A stretch of 64,000 nt of DNA from Bacillus kwashiorkori (GTDB taxonomy: Bacteria; Bacillota; Bacilli; Bacillales; Caldibacillaceae). The notes under the pieces were generated by a model, which did not search any database, was not told the DNA's origin, and worked only from the letters and a program-made list of their open reading frames with translations. The DNA lies in NCBI RefSeq assembly GCF_001375515.1, contig NZ_CTDX01000004.1, positions 1 through 64,000 of the forward strand, written 5' to 3'. Below are positions 38,479-47,345 of the stretch, one piece after another (position 1 is the stretch's first letter; each line of letters begins with the position of its first letter). A program made the translations under genes and the position numbers.

Positions 38479-40062
38479 ATGGATATAAGAAAAAAGGTTG
38501 GTCAACTACTCGTCATCGGTTTTTCTGGAAAAACAGTTCCAAAAGAGGTGAAACAATTAATTCATGATTACCATATTGGTGCGATAATTTTATTTGGTAG
38601 AAATATAGGTACACCTAAAGAAGTGCTAGCATTAACAACGGAACTACAAATGGAAGCGAAAAAAGCGGAATATCGTCATCCATTATTAATTTGTGTGGAT
38701 CAAGAAAATGGAGTTGTTCGGCGCTTAGGTGAAGGTGCGACTATTTTTCCGGGTGCGATGACTATTGGTGCTTCAGGAAAAGCAGAAAATGCCTATAAAA
38801 TTGGACTAGCTTCAGGTAAGGAATTAAAGGCATTGGGGATAAACTGGAATTTAGCTCCAGTATTAGATGTGAATAATAACCCACATAATCCAGTTATTGG
38901 TGTTCGTTCCTTTGGTGAATCACCAGAAAAAGTTGCGGAATTTGGAAGGGCCTCCATGCAAGGAATGCAGGCAGCGAAAGTGGTAACAACTTTAAAGCAT
39001 TTTCCTGGTCACGGAGATACAAATGTAGACTCCCATTTAGATTTGCCGATTATCAACCATAGTATGGACAGATTGGAAGCGGTTGAATTAAAACCATTCC
39101 GTGCATCGATTGAAGCAGGGGCAGATACGGTAATGACAGCACATGTGTATTTCCCTTCGATAGAGCAAGAACATGGTCTGCCAGCTACATTATCTAAAAA
39201 AGTAATTACCGGGTTGTTAAGGGAAAAACTGCAATTTGATGGAGTAATAACAACGGATTGTATGGAAATGAATGCAATTGCTAACGGGGTTGGCACAGAA
39301 AAAGGAGCAGTGGAGGCGTTAAAAGCAGGGGTCGATTTTGTGATGATTTCCCATACGACCTCTAAACAAGTAGGGGCAATTAGTGAAATCATCAAAGCAA
39401 TCGAGAGTGGAGAACTTTCAGAATCTCGAATTGATGAATCGATTGCTCGTATTAATAAGCTAAAGGAGAAATACTTGCAGTGGGATGAGATTTTATCAAC
39501 GGGGATAGAAGTACCTTCAACAGTCGGTTGTCCATTACACGAAAAAGCTGCTTATGAAGTGTATCGAGAAAGTGTGACAATCGTAAAAAATAATCATATA
39601 CTCCCACTTGAAATTAGTGAAAACGCGAAAGTACTCGTGATTCATTCTGACAGTGGAACGACGATGCAAGTAGAAGATAAACGGTATGCGAATGTGGCAC
39701 TAGGTGAAGCGGTGAAAGAATATCATCAAAATACAGATGTTGTTTTGTTTAATAACGATTTAGCAGATGAGGATATTCAGCGAATTGTACGGCATGCAAA
39801 AGATTTCGACTTCATAATTATTGGAACTCTTACCTTATCAAAAGGGAACAAACAAATTGAGCTAATCGCGAAGTTAATCGAAGCGAAACTTCCTGTCATT
39901 GTTGTAGCAATGCGAAGTCCATACGATTTAGCATATTTACCAGACGTGCCTGCTTATATTAATACGTATGAATTTACGTATCCTGCACTAAAAGTAGCTG
40001 CAGGTGCTATATTCGGGAAGGAAACAGTTAGTGGTCAACTTCCAGTAACAATCATTCAATAA
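38479..40062 (+). CDS. nagZ: NagZ-type beta-N-acetylglucosaminidase (GH3)
   Basis: 527 residues without a signal peptide, so cytosolic. The GH3 barrel has the NagZ signature KHFPGHGDT at residues 173-181, whose His178-Asp180 pair acts as acid/base, and the nucleophile Asp260 in TTDCMEM. A second domain follows (about 350-525). It would remove GlcNAc from GlcNAc-MurNAc or chitin oligomers after import, yielding GlcNAc and MurNAc for the kinase. It is the last gene of the cluster, with a cre-like site upstream. Start ATG after AAGTAGGGTG. Confidence 0.92.
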   Translation: MDIRKKVGQLLVIGFSGKTVPKEVKQLIHDYHIGAIILFGRNIGTPKEVLALTTELQMEAKKAEYRHPLLICVDQENGVVRRLGEGATIFPGAMTIGASGKAENAYKIGLASGKELKALGINWNLAPVLDVNNNPHNPVIGVRSFGESPEKVAEFGRASMQGMQAAKVVTTLKHFPGHGDTNVDSHLDLPIINHSMDRLEAVELKPFRASIEAGADTVMTAHVYFPSIEQEHGLPATLSKKVITGLLREKLQFDGVITTDCMEMNAIANGVGTEKGAVEALKAGVDFVMISHTTSKQVGAISEIIKAIESGELSESRIDESIARINKLKEKYLQWDEILSTGIEVPSTVGCPLHEKAAYEVYRESVTIVKNNHILPLEISENAKVLVIHSDSGTTMQVEDKRYANVALGEAVKEYHQNTDVVLFNNDLADEDIQRIVRHAKDFDFIIIGTLTLSKGNKQIELIAKLIEAKLPVIVVAMRSPYDLAYLPDVPAYINTYEFTYPALKVAAGAIFGKETVSGQLPVTIIQ

Positions 40063-40240
40063 CTAATCTCCTTTTTGGAAAAGAAGAGGAATCCACTAAT
40101 TTATTATTGGTCTGCCTCTAGAGGTATGCCCTGCTATCGAAAAAAATTAGCAGTCGCTGTACGATCAATTTTCATTTTAGTTAATGAATTTAAATGGACT
40201 TGTATAAGAATTAACAACTACATTTGTATCAACTACTAGC

Positions 40241-40275
40241 GCTAATCTCGTATTAATGAGGTTAGCTATTTTTTT
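40241..40275 (+). terminator. Terminator between nagZ and the BCCT gene
   Basis: Stem GCTAATCTC / GAGGTTAGC with one G-T pair, an eight-base loop and a run of seven T. The remaining part of the 345-nt gap holds nothing recognised. Confidence 0.82.
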
Positions 40276-40407
40276 GTACGATTTATAGAGTAATTTTAAA
40301 CACCTTTGTCATACTAATGGTAGTTATGTTATGGTTTTTATATGTTAAAGTCAATTTTGCCATTTTCTTTAACAAATTTACTAAATTTTATTTTAGGAGT
40401 TTGACAT

Positions 40408-41895
40408 ATGAAAAAAGTTTCGACCGTATTTTTGTATTCAGCAATTATTTTATTGATTTTAGTTATTTTCGGAGTATTTGCACCAGAGCTCTTGGAAACA
40501 GTTACTGCGAATGTACAAAGCTTTATAACAACATCTTTTGGTTGGTATTATTTAATTGTAGTAACTAGCTTTTTATTAGTTTGTTTTTATTTATTTATTA
40601 CCCCTGTAGGCCGAATAAAATTAGGAAAGCAAGATGATAAACCGGATTTTTCCAGACCTACATGGTTAGCGATGCTTTTTAGTGCTGGAATGGGGATTGG
40701 CTTAGTCTTTTATGGAGCGGCGGAGCCAATTAGTCACTTTGCCATTCATTCGCCAACGAACCAAGAAGGTACGAATCAAGGAATTAAAGATGCATTACGA
40801 TTCACTTATTTCCACTGGGGTCTGCATGCCTGGGCAATTTATGGTATTGTCGCCTTAATACTTGCTTATTATAGTTTTCGAAAAAACCAACCCGTTACTA
40901 TTAGTGCCACATTGAAACCATTACTAGGAAATAAAGTAGATGGTAATCTTGGTAAGGTGATTGATATTTTAGCAATATTATCGACCGTATTCGGTGTAGC
41001 GACCACATTAGGTTTTGGTGCGATGCAAATAAATGGGGGATTATCGTATTTGTTTAACATTCCGACTACATTTTACGTTCAGTTTATTATTATCATTATC
41101 GTAACGGTTCTATTTATTTTTTCTGCTTTGTCAGGGTTAGGGAAAGGTATTAAAATTTTAAGTAATACGAATATGGTCCTTGCATTTTTACTTCTTTTTA
41201 CTATGTTCATCGTAGGACCGTCCTTAACGATTTTAAATTTATTTACTGATTCGATCGGAGGATACTTACAAAATCTTCCAAGAATGAGTTTTCGAATAGC
41301 ACCTTTAAATGAACAGGACCGACAATGGATTAATAATTGGACCATTTTTTATTGGGCATGGTGGATTGCTTGGTCTCCGTTTGTAGGAATTTTCATTGCT
41401 CGTGTATCAAAAGGGCGTACTATACGGGAGTTTATTTTTTACGTGTTATTACTCCCGTCCATAATCGGCTTCTTTTGGTTTTCGACCTTTGGTGGTTCAG
41501 CAATCCAACTAGAAACATTAGGTATAGCGCAAGTTTCAGAGTTAGCAGTGGAACAGTTACTATTTGGAGTGTTTGATAATTTTCCTTTAGGATTCATCAT
41601 GTCTATCGTTGCGATAATTTTAATTATTACTTTTTTCATTACATCTGCCGATTCTGGAACCTTCGTATTGTCCATGATGTCGACTAATGGGTCACAAAAT
41701 CCACCAAATCGGATGAAGTTAATATGGGGTGGATTGTTAGCTGCCATTGCTCTTGTGTTGTTATATTCTGGCGGGTTACAAGCATTACAAAATGCCATGA
41801 TTATTGCAGCTTTGCCATTTTCTATCATTATGATTTTAATGGTCCTCAGTTTATTTAGGTCTCTAAATGAAGAAGTAAAAAGGTTTCTAAAATAA
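40408..41895 (+). CDS. BCCT-family transporter (OpuD-like)
   Basis: 495 residues with 12 membrane segments. The family motif FYWAWWIAWSPFVGIFIAR is present, along with GMGIGLVFYGAAEPISHF and ITSADSGTFVLSMM. BCCT carriers take up glycine betaine, carnitine or choline, often with sodium, in response to osmotic stress. Bacillus subtilis OpuD is about 512 residues. Substrate specificity is not fixed by sequence. The C45-family gene follows after 58 nt and may act on an imported compound. Start ATG after TTTTAGGAG. Confidence 0.9.
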   Translation: MKKVSTVFLYSAIILLILVIFGVFAPELLETVTANVQSFITTSFGWYYLIVVTSFLLVCFYLFITPVGRIKLGKQDDKPDFSRPTWLAMLFSAGMGIGLVFYGAAEPISHFAIHSPTNQEGTNQGIKDALRFTYFHWGLHAWAIYGIVALILAYYSFRKNQPVTISATLKPLLGNKVDGNLGKVIDILAILSTVFGVATTLGFGAMQINGGLSYLFNIPTTFYVQFIIIIIVTVLFIFSALSGLGKGIKILSNTNMVLAFLLLFTMFIVGPSLTILNLFTDSIGGYLQNLPRMSFRIAPLNEQDRQWINNWTIFYWAWWIAWSPFVGIFIARVSKGRTIREFIFYVLLLPSIIGFFWFSTFGGSAIQLETLGIAQVSELAVEQLLFGVFDNFPLGFIMSIVAIILIITFFITSADSGTFVLSMMSTNGSQNPPNRMKLIWGGLLAAIALVLLYSGGLQALQNAMIIAALPFSIIMILMVLSLFRSLNEEVKRFLK

Positions 41896-41953
41896 CTGCT
41901 AATTATTTCCTGGGAAAATTTTTAAGCAGGAAGTGAAGATTGGAGTTTTTGAG

Positions 41954-43006
41954 GTGAAGTCTGTCTATGTAGATGTCTTTCAATTTCGCGGGAGTCACTA
42001 TGATTTTGGTTATTGGCAAGGGGAACAATTGTGTCATACACCGATAATTGCTAATCGGAGGAAACAGTGGGAACCACAAAGAGAGCGGCATTTTATTGTT
42101 AATGTTCGGGAATTTGAACGGGTAATGCTTGAGTTTTCGCCAAAACTGCTAGAGGAAATTAATGGATTAGTGGATGCCTTAAAAATGGACTTGGAAGATG
42201 CGATTGTACAATTTGGCGGGTTTTATTTGGAGTATGGCAGAAGCGGCTGTTCCATCTTGACAGGGTTCGATTATTTTGTCCGCAATTATGATAATGAACC
42301 ACAAACGTATGAAGGAAGATATGTGCTTTATCAACCAACTGATGGGGGATATGCGACGATTGGTCCAACTATGCAAGTTACGGGACGAACCGATGGAATG
42401 AATGAGCGAGGATTAGTTGTAGGGTATAATTTTGTTAATCGAAAAATGTCCGGAGATGGTTTTATATGCAATATGATTTGCCGGATAGTGTTGGAAAATT
42501 GTGCGAATGTGGAGGAAGCGATTAGTTTATTAAAAAGCATTCCACATCGGCATTCTTTTAATTATGTGCTTTTAGATAAAAGGGGTCAAACTTTCATTGT
42601 GGAAGCCTCCCCAAGACAAGTGAAAGTTCGACAAGGAAATTATTGTACTAATCATTTTGAACTGTTGCTTGAGGAAAATAGGTATCAAATGGATGATTCG
42701 CTTGCCCGATACGAAGTGATGAATACTACTGCAAATGACCTTATTATAGCGAACGATGCCTTTACATTATTGAACGATAAAGAAAAAGGAGTGTTTTCAG
42801 AGAAGTATGGTGCCTGGGCTGGGACAATACATACGTCAGCATATTTTCCAAAGGCAGGACAAGCGTGGCTTTCCGTTGGGGCAAATCAACAACCAGTGAT
42901 ATTTAATTTTTCAAGTTGGCTGACTGGGAAAGATTCAATTATTAAAAAAGTAAAGGGAAAACTAAAATCTAAAACGGTATTTGTCAATATGGAAGAGATA
43001 GTTTAA
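41954..43006 (+). CDS. C45-family acyltransferase/amidohydrolase
   Basis: 350 residues from GTG 41954, with TGGAG seven bases upstream; an earlier GTG is less well placed. The protein belongs to the acyl-CoA:6-aminopenicillanic acid acyltransferase-like (C45) Ntn hydrolases. The expected nucleophile is Cys99 in SGCSILTG, exposed by self-cleavage, followed by FVRNYD and MNERGLVVGYNFVNRK. Such proteins hydrolyse amide bonds of acylated amines; the natural substrate in Bacillus is unknown. It is in one unit with the BCCT transporter, so it may process an imported betaine- or carnitine-type amide. It ends next to a repeat. Confidence 0.8.
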   Translation: MKSVYVDVFQFRGSHYDFGYWQGEQLCHTPIIANRRKQWEPQRERHFIVNVREFERVMLEFSPKLLEEINGLVDALKMDLEDAIVQFGGFYLEYGRSGCSILTGFDYFVRNYDNEPQTYEGRYVLYQPTDGGYATIGPTMQVTGRTDGMNERGLVVGYNFVNRKMSGDGFICNMICRIVLENCANVEEAISLLKSIPHRHSFNYVLLDKRGQTFIVEASPRQVKVRQGNYCTNHFELLLEENRYQMDDSLARYEVMNTTANDLIIANDAFTLLNDKEKGVFSEKYGAWAGTIHTSAYFPKAGQAWLSVGANQQPVIFNFSSWLTGKDSIIKKVKGKLKSKTVFVNMEEIV

Positions 43007-43024
43007 TTTGTTTGAAGGGGGTGT

Positions 43025-43050
43025 CTGTTGGGGACAGTCCCCCACCACGT
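43025..43050. repeat. GGGGACAGTCCCC palindromic repeat, copy 1
   Basis: Half element TGTTGGGGACAGTCCCCCAC in the gap between convergent genes, followed by the associated GTTAAAGCGCTAAAGCG stretch. Confidence 0.8.
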
Positions 43051-43065
43051 TAAAGCGCTAAAGCG

Positions 43066-43803
43066 TCAGTTCGAACTTGATTTTTTTCGATAATATCCGC
43101 GGTCTTTATGATACAGTATTAATGATATAAAAATGATAATTGCTGCAAGCCAGATTGATTTATCACCGAGATGGAGTGTGGTGATTGATCCCAATATTGC
43201 CCCGAGTAAAAAAGACAAGATTACGACTGAAAACTCTTTAAATTGCGCAACAGCTTCCTTGTTTTTTTCAACGAATACTTTATAAGCTGCTTGGGTAGCC
43301 GTACGGAGATTTCCAGTTGTCATTGTTGAGTTATAGTTCCACTTATCTAATTTATTGAATGTGGAAATTTGTAATGAAGATACAAAACCGATACAAACGG
43401 TAATAATAATATTAGGAACCGATTGCGGTAAAAATCCAACAATGACTAATACAAAAAATTCCAATAGTAACACGGCACGTCTAGAGCTATACACATAATA
43501 TTTAACTTTTGGTCTTTTAAATGTCTCTGAAACTAATACTCCAACAATAAAGGCTCCTATTGGAGGAATATAATTTAGCATCTGTTTCCACTCGCCTGAG
43601 GCTAAACTTACGCCGAGCAAGACGATATTTCCAGTTTGTGCGTTGGCGAATACTCCATCCCTGCTAATAAAAGTATAAGCGTCTAAAAACCCACCGACGA
43701 TAGCAAGCATAATTCCTAAGTAAACGGAATTGGAGGACAGCGAAGGAATCATTGGTTGATTAGTATCTGATGATGAAGAGATTATCTCATGAAGTTTATT
43801 CAT
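43066..43803 (-). CDS. DUF1275 membrane protein (YoaK-like)
   Basis: 245 residues with six predicted membrane segments. The start LGIMLAIVGGFLDAYTFISR and NAQTGNIVLLG, and later STMTTGNLRTAT, are the DUF1275 hallmarks. The function of this widespread family is not known. It is a single gene, convergent with the C45 gene and flanked on both sides by the palindromic repeat. Confidence 0.87.
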   Translation of the reverse strand: MNKLHEIISSSSDTNQPMIPSLSSNSVYLGIMLAIVGGFLDAYTFISRDGVFANAQTGNIVLLGVSLASGEWKQMLNYIPPIGAFIVGVLVSETFKRPKVKYYVYSSRRAVLLLEFFVLVIVGFLPQSVPNIIITVCIGFVSSLQISTFNKLDKWNYNSTMTTGNLRTATQAAYKVFVEKNKEAVAQFKEFSVVILSFLLGAILGSITTLHLGDKSIWLAAIIIFISLILYHKDRGYYRKKSSSN

Positions 43804-43898
43804 TATTTATCCGTCCTAAAAATAAAATTAAAGGAAAATTTACTTTATCTCCCTTTTATCCTTCATTATTTTAACTAATTTATCATAAAATGCAAGCA

Positions 43899-43955
43899 GC
43901 GGGGGACTGTCCCCAACGATTCGCAATATTCAAAATTGTTGGGGACAGTCCCCCG
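43899..43955. repeat. Full palindromic repeat, copy 2
   Basis: Left arm GGGGGACTGTCCCCAAC, 23-nt centre, right arm GTTGGGGACAGTCCCCC. The whole unit can fold back on itself and each arm is palindromic too. It separates DUF1275 from the hprK-like gene. Confidence 0.9.
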
Positions 43956-44023
43956 AGAAATTTTTTGCGTTTGGTGGTAAAATGATTGTATGAGACAATA
44001 TTTGGATAAGAGAGGAAATTATT

Positions 44024-44965
44024 GTGAAATCCATAACAGTTGAAAGCTTAGCAGAACAATTTGGTCTAGAGATTTTAACTGGTGCCGATTGTTTGGGAAG
44101 AGAAATTACTCAGGGGCGGACACACAGACCAGGCTTGGAGTTTATTGGGTATTTTGATTATTTTCCGATGGAACAGATTCAAATACTAGGGAAAAAAGAA
44201 ATTACGTATTTACACCAATTAGGTGAAGATGAACGACAAATTAGGATAGGAAATGTTGTAAAATACCATCCACCGTGTTTTATCGTCACAGGTGGTCAAG
44301 AGGGATTACAATATTTAATGAAATATTGCACAGAAGAAGGGATACCACTGTTAAGAACGGCAGAGAAAACTACTGAATTCATTGATAAACTGAATGCTTA
44401 TTTAACTAGTGTTCTTGCACCTGAGATGACCATCCACGGTGTTTGTATGAATATTTTCGGTGTTGGGGTATTAATTCGTGGGAAATCTGGGGCAGGTAAA
44501 AGTGAAACTGCTCACACACTAATTGGCAGAGGCCATCGTTTAATTGCTGATGACTTAGTCGTATTAAAAAAAATTAGCTCACAGACAATCCTCGGAACTC
44601 ATAATATAGTGAATAAGGAATTTCTAGCATTACGTAGTATCGGCCTTTTAAATGTCGTACGTGTGTATGGGAGAAAAGCTTTCCAAGAAGAAACGAGAAT
44701 TGCCTTGGATATAGAGTTGACGAAATGGGAGGATCAAGAGCTAAACAACGACATCATTATTGAACAAAAATCATCGGAATATTTAGGGGTTAAAATTCCT
44801 CATGTAGAAATTCAATTACAGCCTGGTCGTGATATTGCCGGTCTTATTGAAGCAGCTGCAAATAATTGGTACTTAATGCAGCAAGGATATAGTGCCGCCG
44901 ATGAATTTTTTTCAAGGATTCAAGAACTGAACGGAAGAAAAACGAACGAATTTCGAATGAAATAA
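44024..44965 (+). CDS. Divergent HPr kinase/phosphorylase paralogue
   Basis: 313 residues with the two-domain HPrK layout. The Walker A loop is GKSGAGKS (153-160), with His138 in IHGV and RGHRLIADD after it. The family signature LEIRGLGIINV is changed to LALRSIGLLNV, losing the Glu and one Gly. HPrK phosphorylates HPr on Ser46 and controls CcpA activity. The normal hprK gene is next to lgt, which is absent here, so this is probably a second, altered copy. GTG start after GAGAGGAAATT. The rest of the protein is more diverged than expected for a main hprK. Confidence 0.8.
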   Translation: MKSITVESLAEQFGLEILTGADCLGREITQGRTHRPGLEFIGYFDYFPMEQIQILGKKEITYLHQLGEDERQIRIGNVVKYHPPCFIVTGGQEGLQYLMKYCTEEGIPLLRTAEKTTEFIDKLNAYLTSVLAPEMTIHGVCMNIFGVGVLIRGKSGAGKSETAHTLIGRGHRLIADDLVVLKKISSQTILGTHNIVNKEFLALRSIGLLNVVRVYGRKAFQEETRIALDIELTKWEDQELNNDIIIEQKSSEYLGVKIPHVEIQLQPGRDIAGLIEAAANNWYLMQQGYSAADEFFSRIQELNGRKTNEFRMK

Positions 44966-45043
44966 AACTAAGGTGAAAAATGTTCATGACGAATCACTCG
45001 ATATAATATTGGAACCCATTCTAATCGCGAAAGTATTGGAATT

Positions 45044-45131
45044 AAACCGAAAAAGATAACAAAACGCGTAATTATATACGATACCGTTCATTTATTAAGA
45101 ATAACCGAAGAAAGACAACAAAACGAGCGTA
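45044..45131. repeat. Pair of near-identical 27-bp direct repeats
   Basis: 45044-45070 and 45103-45131 both read close to AACCGAARAAAGAYAACAAA followed by ACG(A)GCGTA. On the minus strand the second one encodes a short frame ending FFGYS. They look like decayed copies of a dispersed Bacillus intergenic element. Confidence 0.5.
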
Positions 45132-45180
45132 CTTGTCCCTTTTTCACCTGCTTCGACCTTTAATACCATAAAGAGCAAAG

Positions 45181-45228
45181 AGACAGCTGTGTAGCATATT
45201 GATAATGCTATATAAGCTGTCTTTTCTT
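45181..45228 (+). terminator. Terminator downstream of the hprK-like gene
   Basis: Long stem AGACAGCT / AGCTGTCT with an inner TAGCAT / ATGCTA pairing and a TTTTC tail. It is 215 nt after the stop codon. Confidence 0.82.
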
Positions 45229-45303
45229 CAATTGTGTAATAATTGAATTAGAAAATATGAGACGGGTGTAAAAATAAATGTATTCACGTAAACATATTAT
45301 TTG

Positions 45304-45346
45304 TTGACATCATTATCGTATTAGTGTACTATACAAATAGTACACT
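45304..45346 (+). promoter_or_regulatory. GntR-ABC operon promoter with palindromic operator
   Basis: TTGACA at 45304-45309, exactly 17 bases, then TACTAT at 45327-45332. The -10 lies inside a perfect inverted repeat, AGTGTACTAT and ATAGTACACT, separated by four bases (45323-45346). This position suits repression by the GntR protein encoded 30 nt downstream. Confidence 0.85.
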
Positions 45347-45375
45347 ATAACAGTATAACGGATGGGGGTGAAGTA

Positions 45376-45744
45376 ATGGAGTTCAATAGCAACTTGCCGA
45401 TTTATATCCAAATTATGAATGTGATAAAAACGAAAATTGCTTCAGGGGAATGGAGTGGCGGGGATAAATTGCCCTCGGTCAGAGAGTTTTCCAAACAATT
45501 AAAAGTAAATCCAAATACAATTCAACGGGTGTATCAAGAGTTGGAACGGGAGGAATTAGTTTTTACACAACGAGGAATGGGAACTTTTATTACGGAGGAT
45601 GCGGAAATGATCAAAGAGTTAAAAAAAGATAGGGCAACTAGCTTAATGGATTTATTTTTTCAAGATATGCAAAGCCTTGGATTTAGCAAAGAGGAAATAA
45701 AACAACTGATAACTGAACGGATTGATAAGGAGGAGAAAAAATGA
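45376..45744 (+). CDS. GntR-family (YtrA-type) regulator
   Basis: 122 residues. The N-terminal winged helix (about 8-75) has YIQIMNVIKTKIASGEWSGG and LPSVREFSKQLKVNPNTIQR, typical of GntR proteins, and the short C-terminal part lacks an effector domain, as in the YtrA subfamily. These proteins repress a downstream ABC transporter and respond to cell-wall antibiotics or envelope stress. It overlaps the ATPase gene by four bases. The operator above is the likely binding site. Confidence 0.9.
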   Translation: MEFNSNLPIYIQIMNVIKTKIASGEWSGGDKLPSVREFSKQLKVNPNTIQRVYQELEREELVFTQRGMGTFITEDAEMIKELKKDRATSLMDLFFQDMQSLGFSKEEIKQLITERIDKEEKK

Positions 45745-46448
45745 ATAACCTAGTAGAAGTGAGGAATTTAACAAAAAATTACGGTAAAAAACAAGCGTTA
45801 GATTCTGTGGACATAACGATTAAAAAGGGCAAAGTAGTCGGAATCCTCGGGCCGAATGGAAGCGGAAAAACGACGTTAATTAAAATTTTGGCTGGGATGT
45901 TAAGGCCATCTACTGGAGAAGTAATCGTTGATGGAAAACAAGTTGGCGTAGCGACAAAATCAATTGTTTCTTATTTGCCTGATCGGAATTTTTTATATAA
46001 ATGGATGAAAGTTAAAGATGCTTACCAATTTTATGTTGACTTTTTCCCTGATTTTAATAAAGAAAAGTTCCACCAATTATTAACATATATGAAATTAAGT
46101 ATGGACATGAAAGTGGAGAGCTTATCTAAAGGAATGCATGAAAAGTTGAACTTAGCACTCATTTTATCTAGAAACGCAAAACTATATATACTCGATGAAC
46201 CAATTGCTGGTGTTGATCCAGTTGCAAGAGATCAAATTTTGGATGCTATTATAAATAATATTATTGATGAAAGTTCGCTAATTATTACAACCCATTTAGT
46301 TCGCGATATGGAAAATATATTGGAGGAAGTTGTTTTAATAAAAGACGGAAAGATTGCATTAACGGGAGAAACAGAGAAATTACGAGAAGAGAGAGGCAAA
46401 CAGATCGAGGAAATTTATAAAGAAGTTTTTGGGGAGGTGCATGCATAA
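45741..46448 (+). CDS. ABC transporter ATP-binding protein
   Basis: 235 residues. Walker A GPNGSGKTT (about 35-43), signature ESLSKGMHEKLNLAL in place of the usual LSGGQ (here LSKGM), Walker B ILDEPIAGVD, and a switch His in TTHL. This layout fits the YtrB/BcrA class of exporters. Overlaps gntR by four bases and the permease by one, so the three are translated together. The substrate is unknown. Confidence 0.9.
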   Translation: MNNLVEVRNLTKNYGKKQALDSVDITIKKGKVVGILGPNGSGKTTLIKILAGMLRPSTGEVIVDGKQVGVATKSIVSYLPDRNFLYKWMKVKDAYQFYVDFFPDFNKEKFHQLLTYMKLSMDMKVESLSKGMHEKLNLALILSRNAKLYILDEPIAGVDPVARDQILDAIINNIIDESSLIITTHLVRDMENILEEVVLIKDGKIALTGETEKLREERGKQIEEIYKEVFGEVHA

Positions 46449-47272
46449 TGCTTAAATTAATGAAATATGAGATAAAAGGAACATACAAATATATATTAGC
46501 CATTTTAGCGTTAGTGCTTCTTTTATTTACAGCGATTCAACTATACGTTAAATATAATGGACCGATGATGGGGCTTGGCGGGGTTACACTTATTTCGATA
46601 TCAACTCTCATCATTTTTGGTTCTATGCTCGCAACATTTTTGTATATTGTTGGCTCTTTTAAAAAAGAGTTGTATGAAGATCGCGGTTATTTAACTTTTT
46701 CCTTGCCCTTATCGGGTAGAAAATTTGTTGGGGCAAAATTACTAGTTGCCACAGCATGGTTTTTATTACTAGGGTTAGTGACAGGAATTTACAATTTATT
46801 GTTTGCATTACAAATAGTGGATGGCGATTTCCTATCTGTTTTTAAAGATATGCTAACCAATTTCCCGGTTCGAGCGGCATTGTTAAGAGGAATTGGGATG
46901 ATCATGAGTATTATAAGTTTAATATTGATTATTTACTTCTCCATGGCCCTTAGCCGTGTAACATTTCAAAATAAGCGTATCGGCGGTCTTTGGTTTGTCA
47001 TTTTCCTTGTCTTAAGCATTTTCCTTGCTTACGGTCAGTTTAAAATTGCTGGTCTTTTCCCGTATTACTTGGATTTACAATCATTCACGGTTGCAAAGCT
47101 TGATAGTTTCCTCAACCTCCATGTCAATATTGAAATTAATAATGGTGTTTCTGTCTCTGCTAGTTCAGGAACAGACATGGTGAATATTGCAAGCATGTTT
47201 TACAATGTAATTGTGCTAGCCAGTTTATTTATTGGAACGAGTTATTTTGTAGAAAGAAAAATAGATTTATAA
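46448..47272 (+). CDS. ABC transporter permease of the GntR unit
   Basis: 274 residues with about six membrane segments and no recognisable substrate motif. The stretch LYEDRGYLTFSLPLSGRKFV is common in ABC-2-type permeases of Bacillus. It is the third gene of the GntR unit and ends at a terminator. Confidence 0.85.
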   Translation: MLKLMKYEIKGTYKYILAILALVLLLFTAIQLYVKYNGPMMGLGGVTLISISTLIIFGSMLATFLYIVGSFKKELYEDRGYLTFSLPLSGRKFVGAKLLVATAWFLLLGLVTGIYNLLFALQIVDGDFLSVFKDMLTNFPVRAALLRGIGMIMSIISLILIIYFSMALSRVTFQNKRIGGLWFVIFLVLSIFLAYGQFKIAGLFPYYLDLQSFTVAKLDSFLNLHVNIEINNGVSVSASSGTDMVNIASMFYNVIVLASLFIGTSYFVERKIDL

Positions 47273-47305
47273 CGGCGTCTTTTATACCAGTCCTTTTCCA
47301 TGCGA

Positions 47306-47345
47306 CCTCTTCAAAACGAAAGGCAAATGTTTTGAAGAGGTTTTG
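47306..47345 (+). terminator. Terminator of the GntR-ABC operon
   Basis: Perfect 12-bp stem CCTCTTCAAAAC / GTTTTGAAGAGG with an 11-nt loop and TTTT. Confidence 0.92.
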
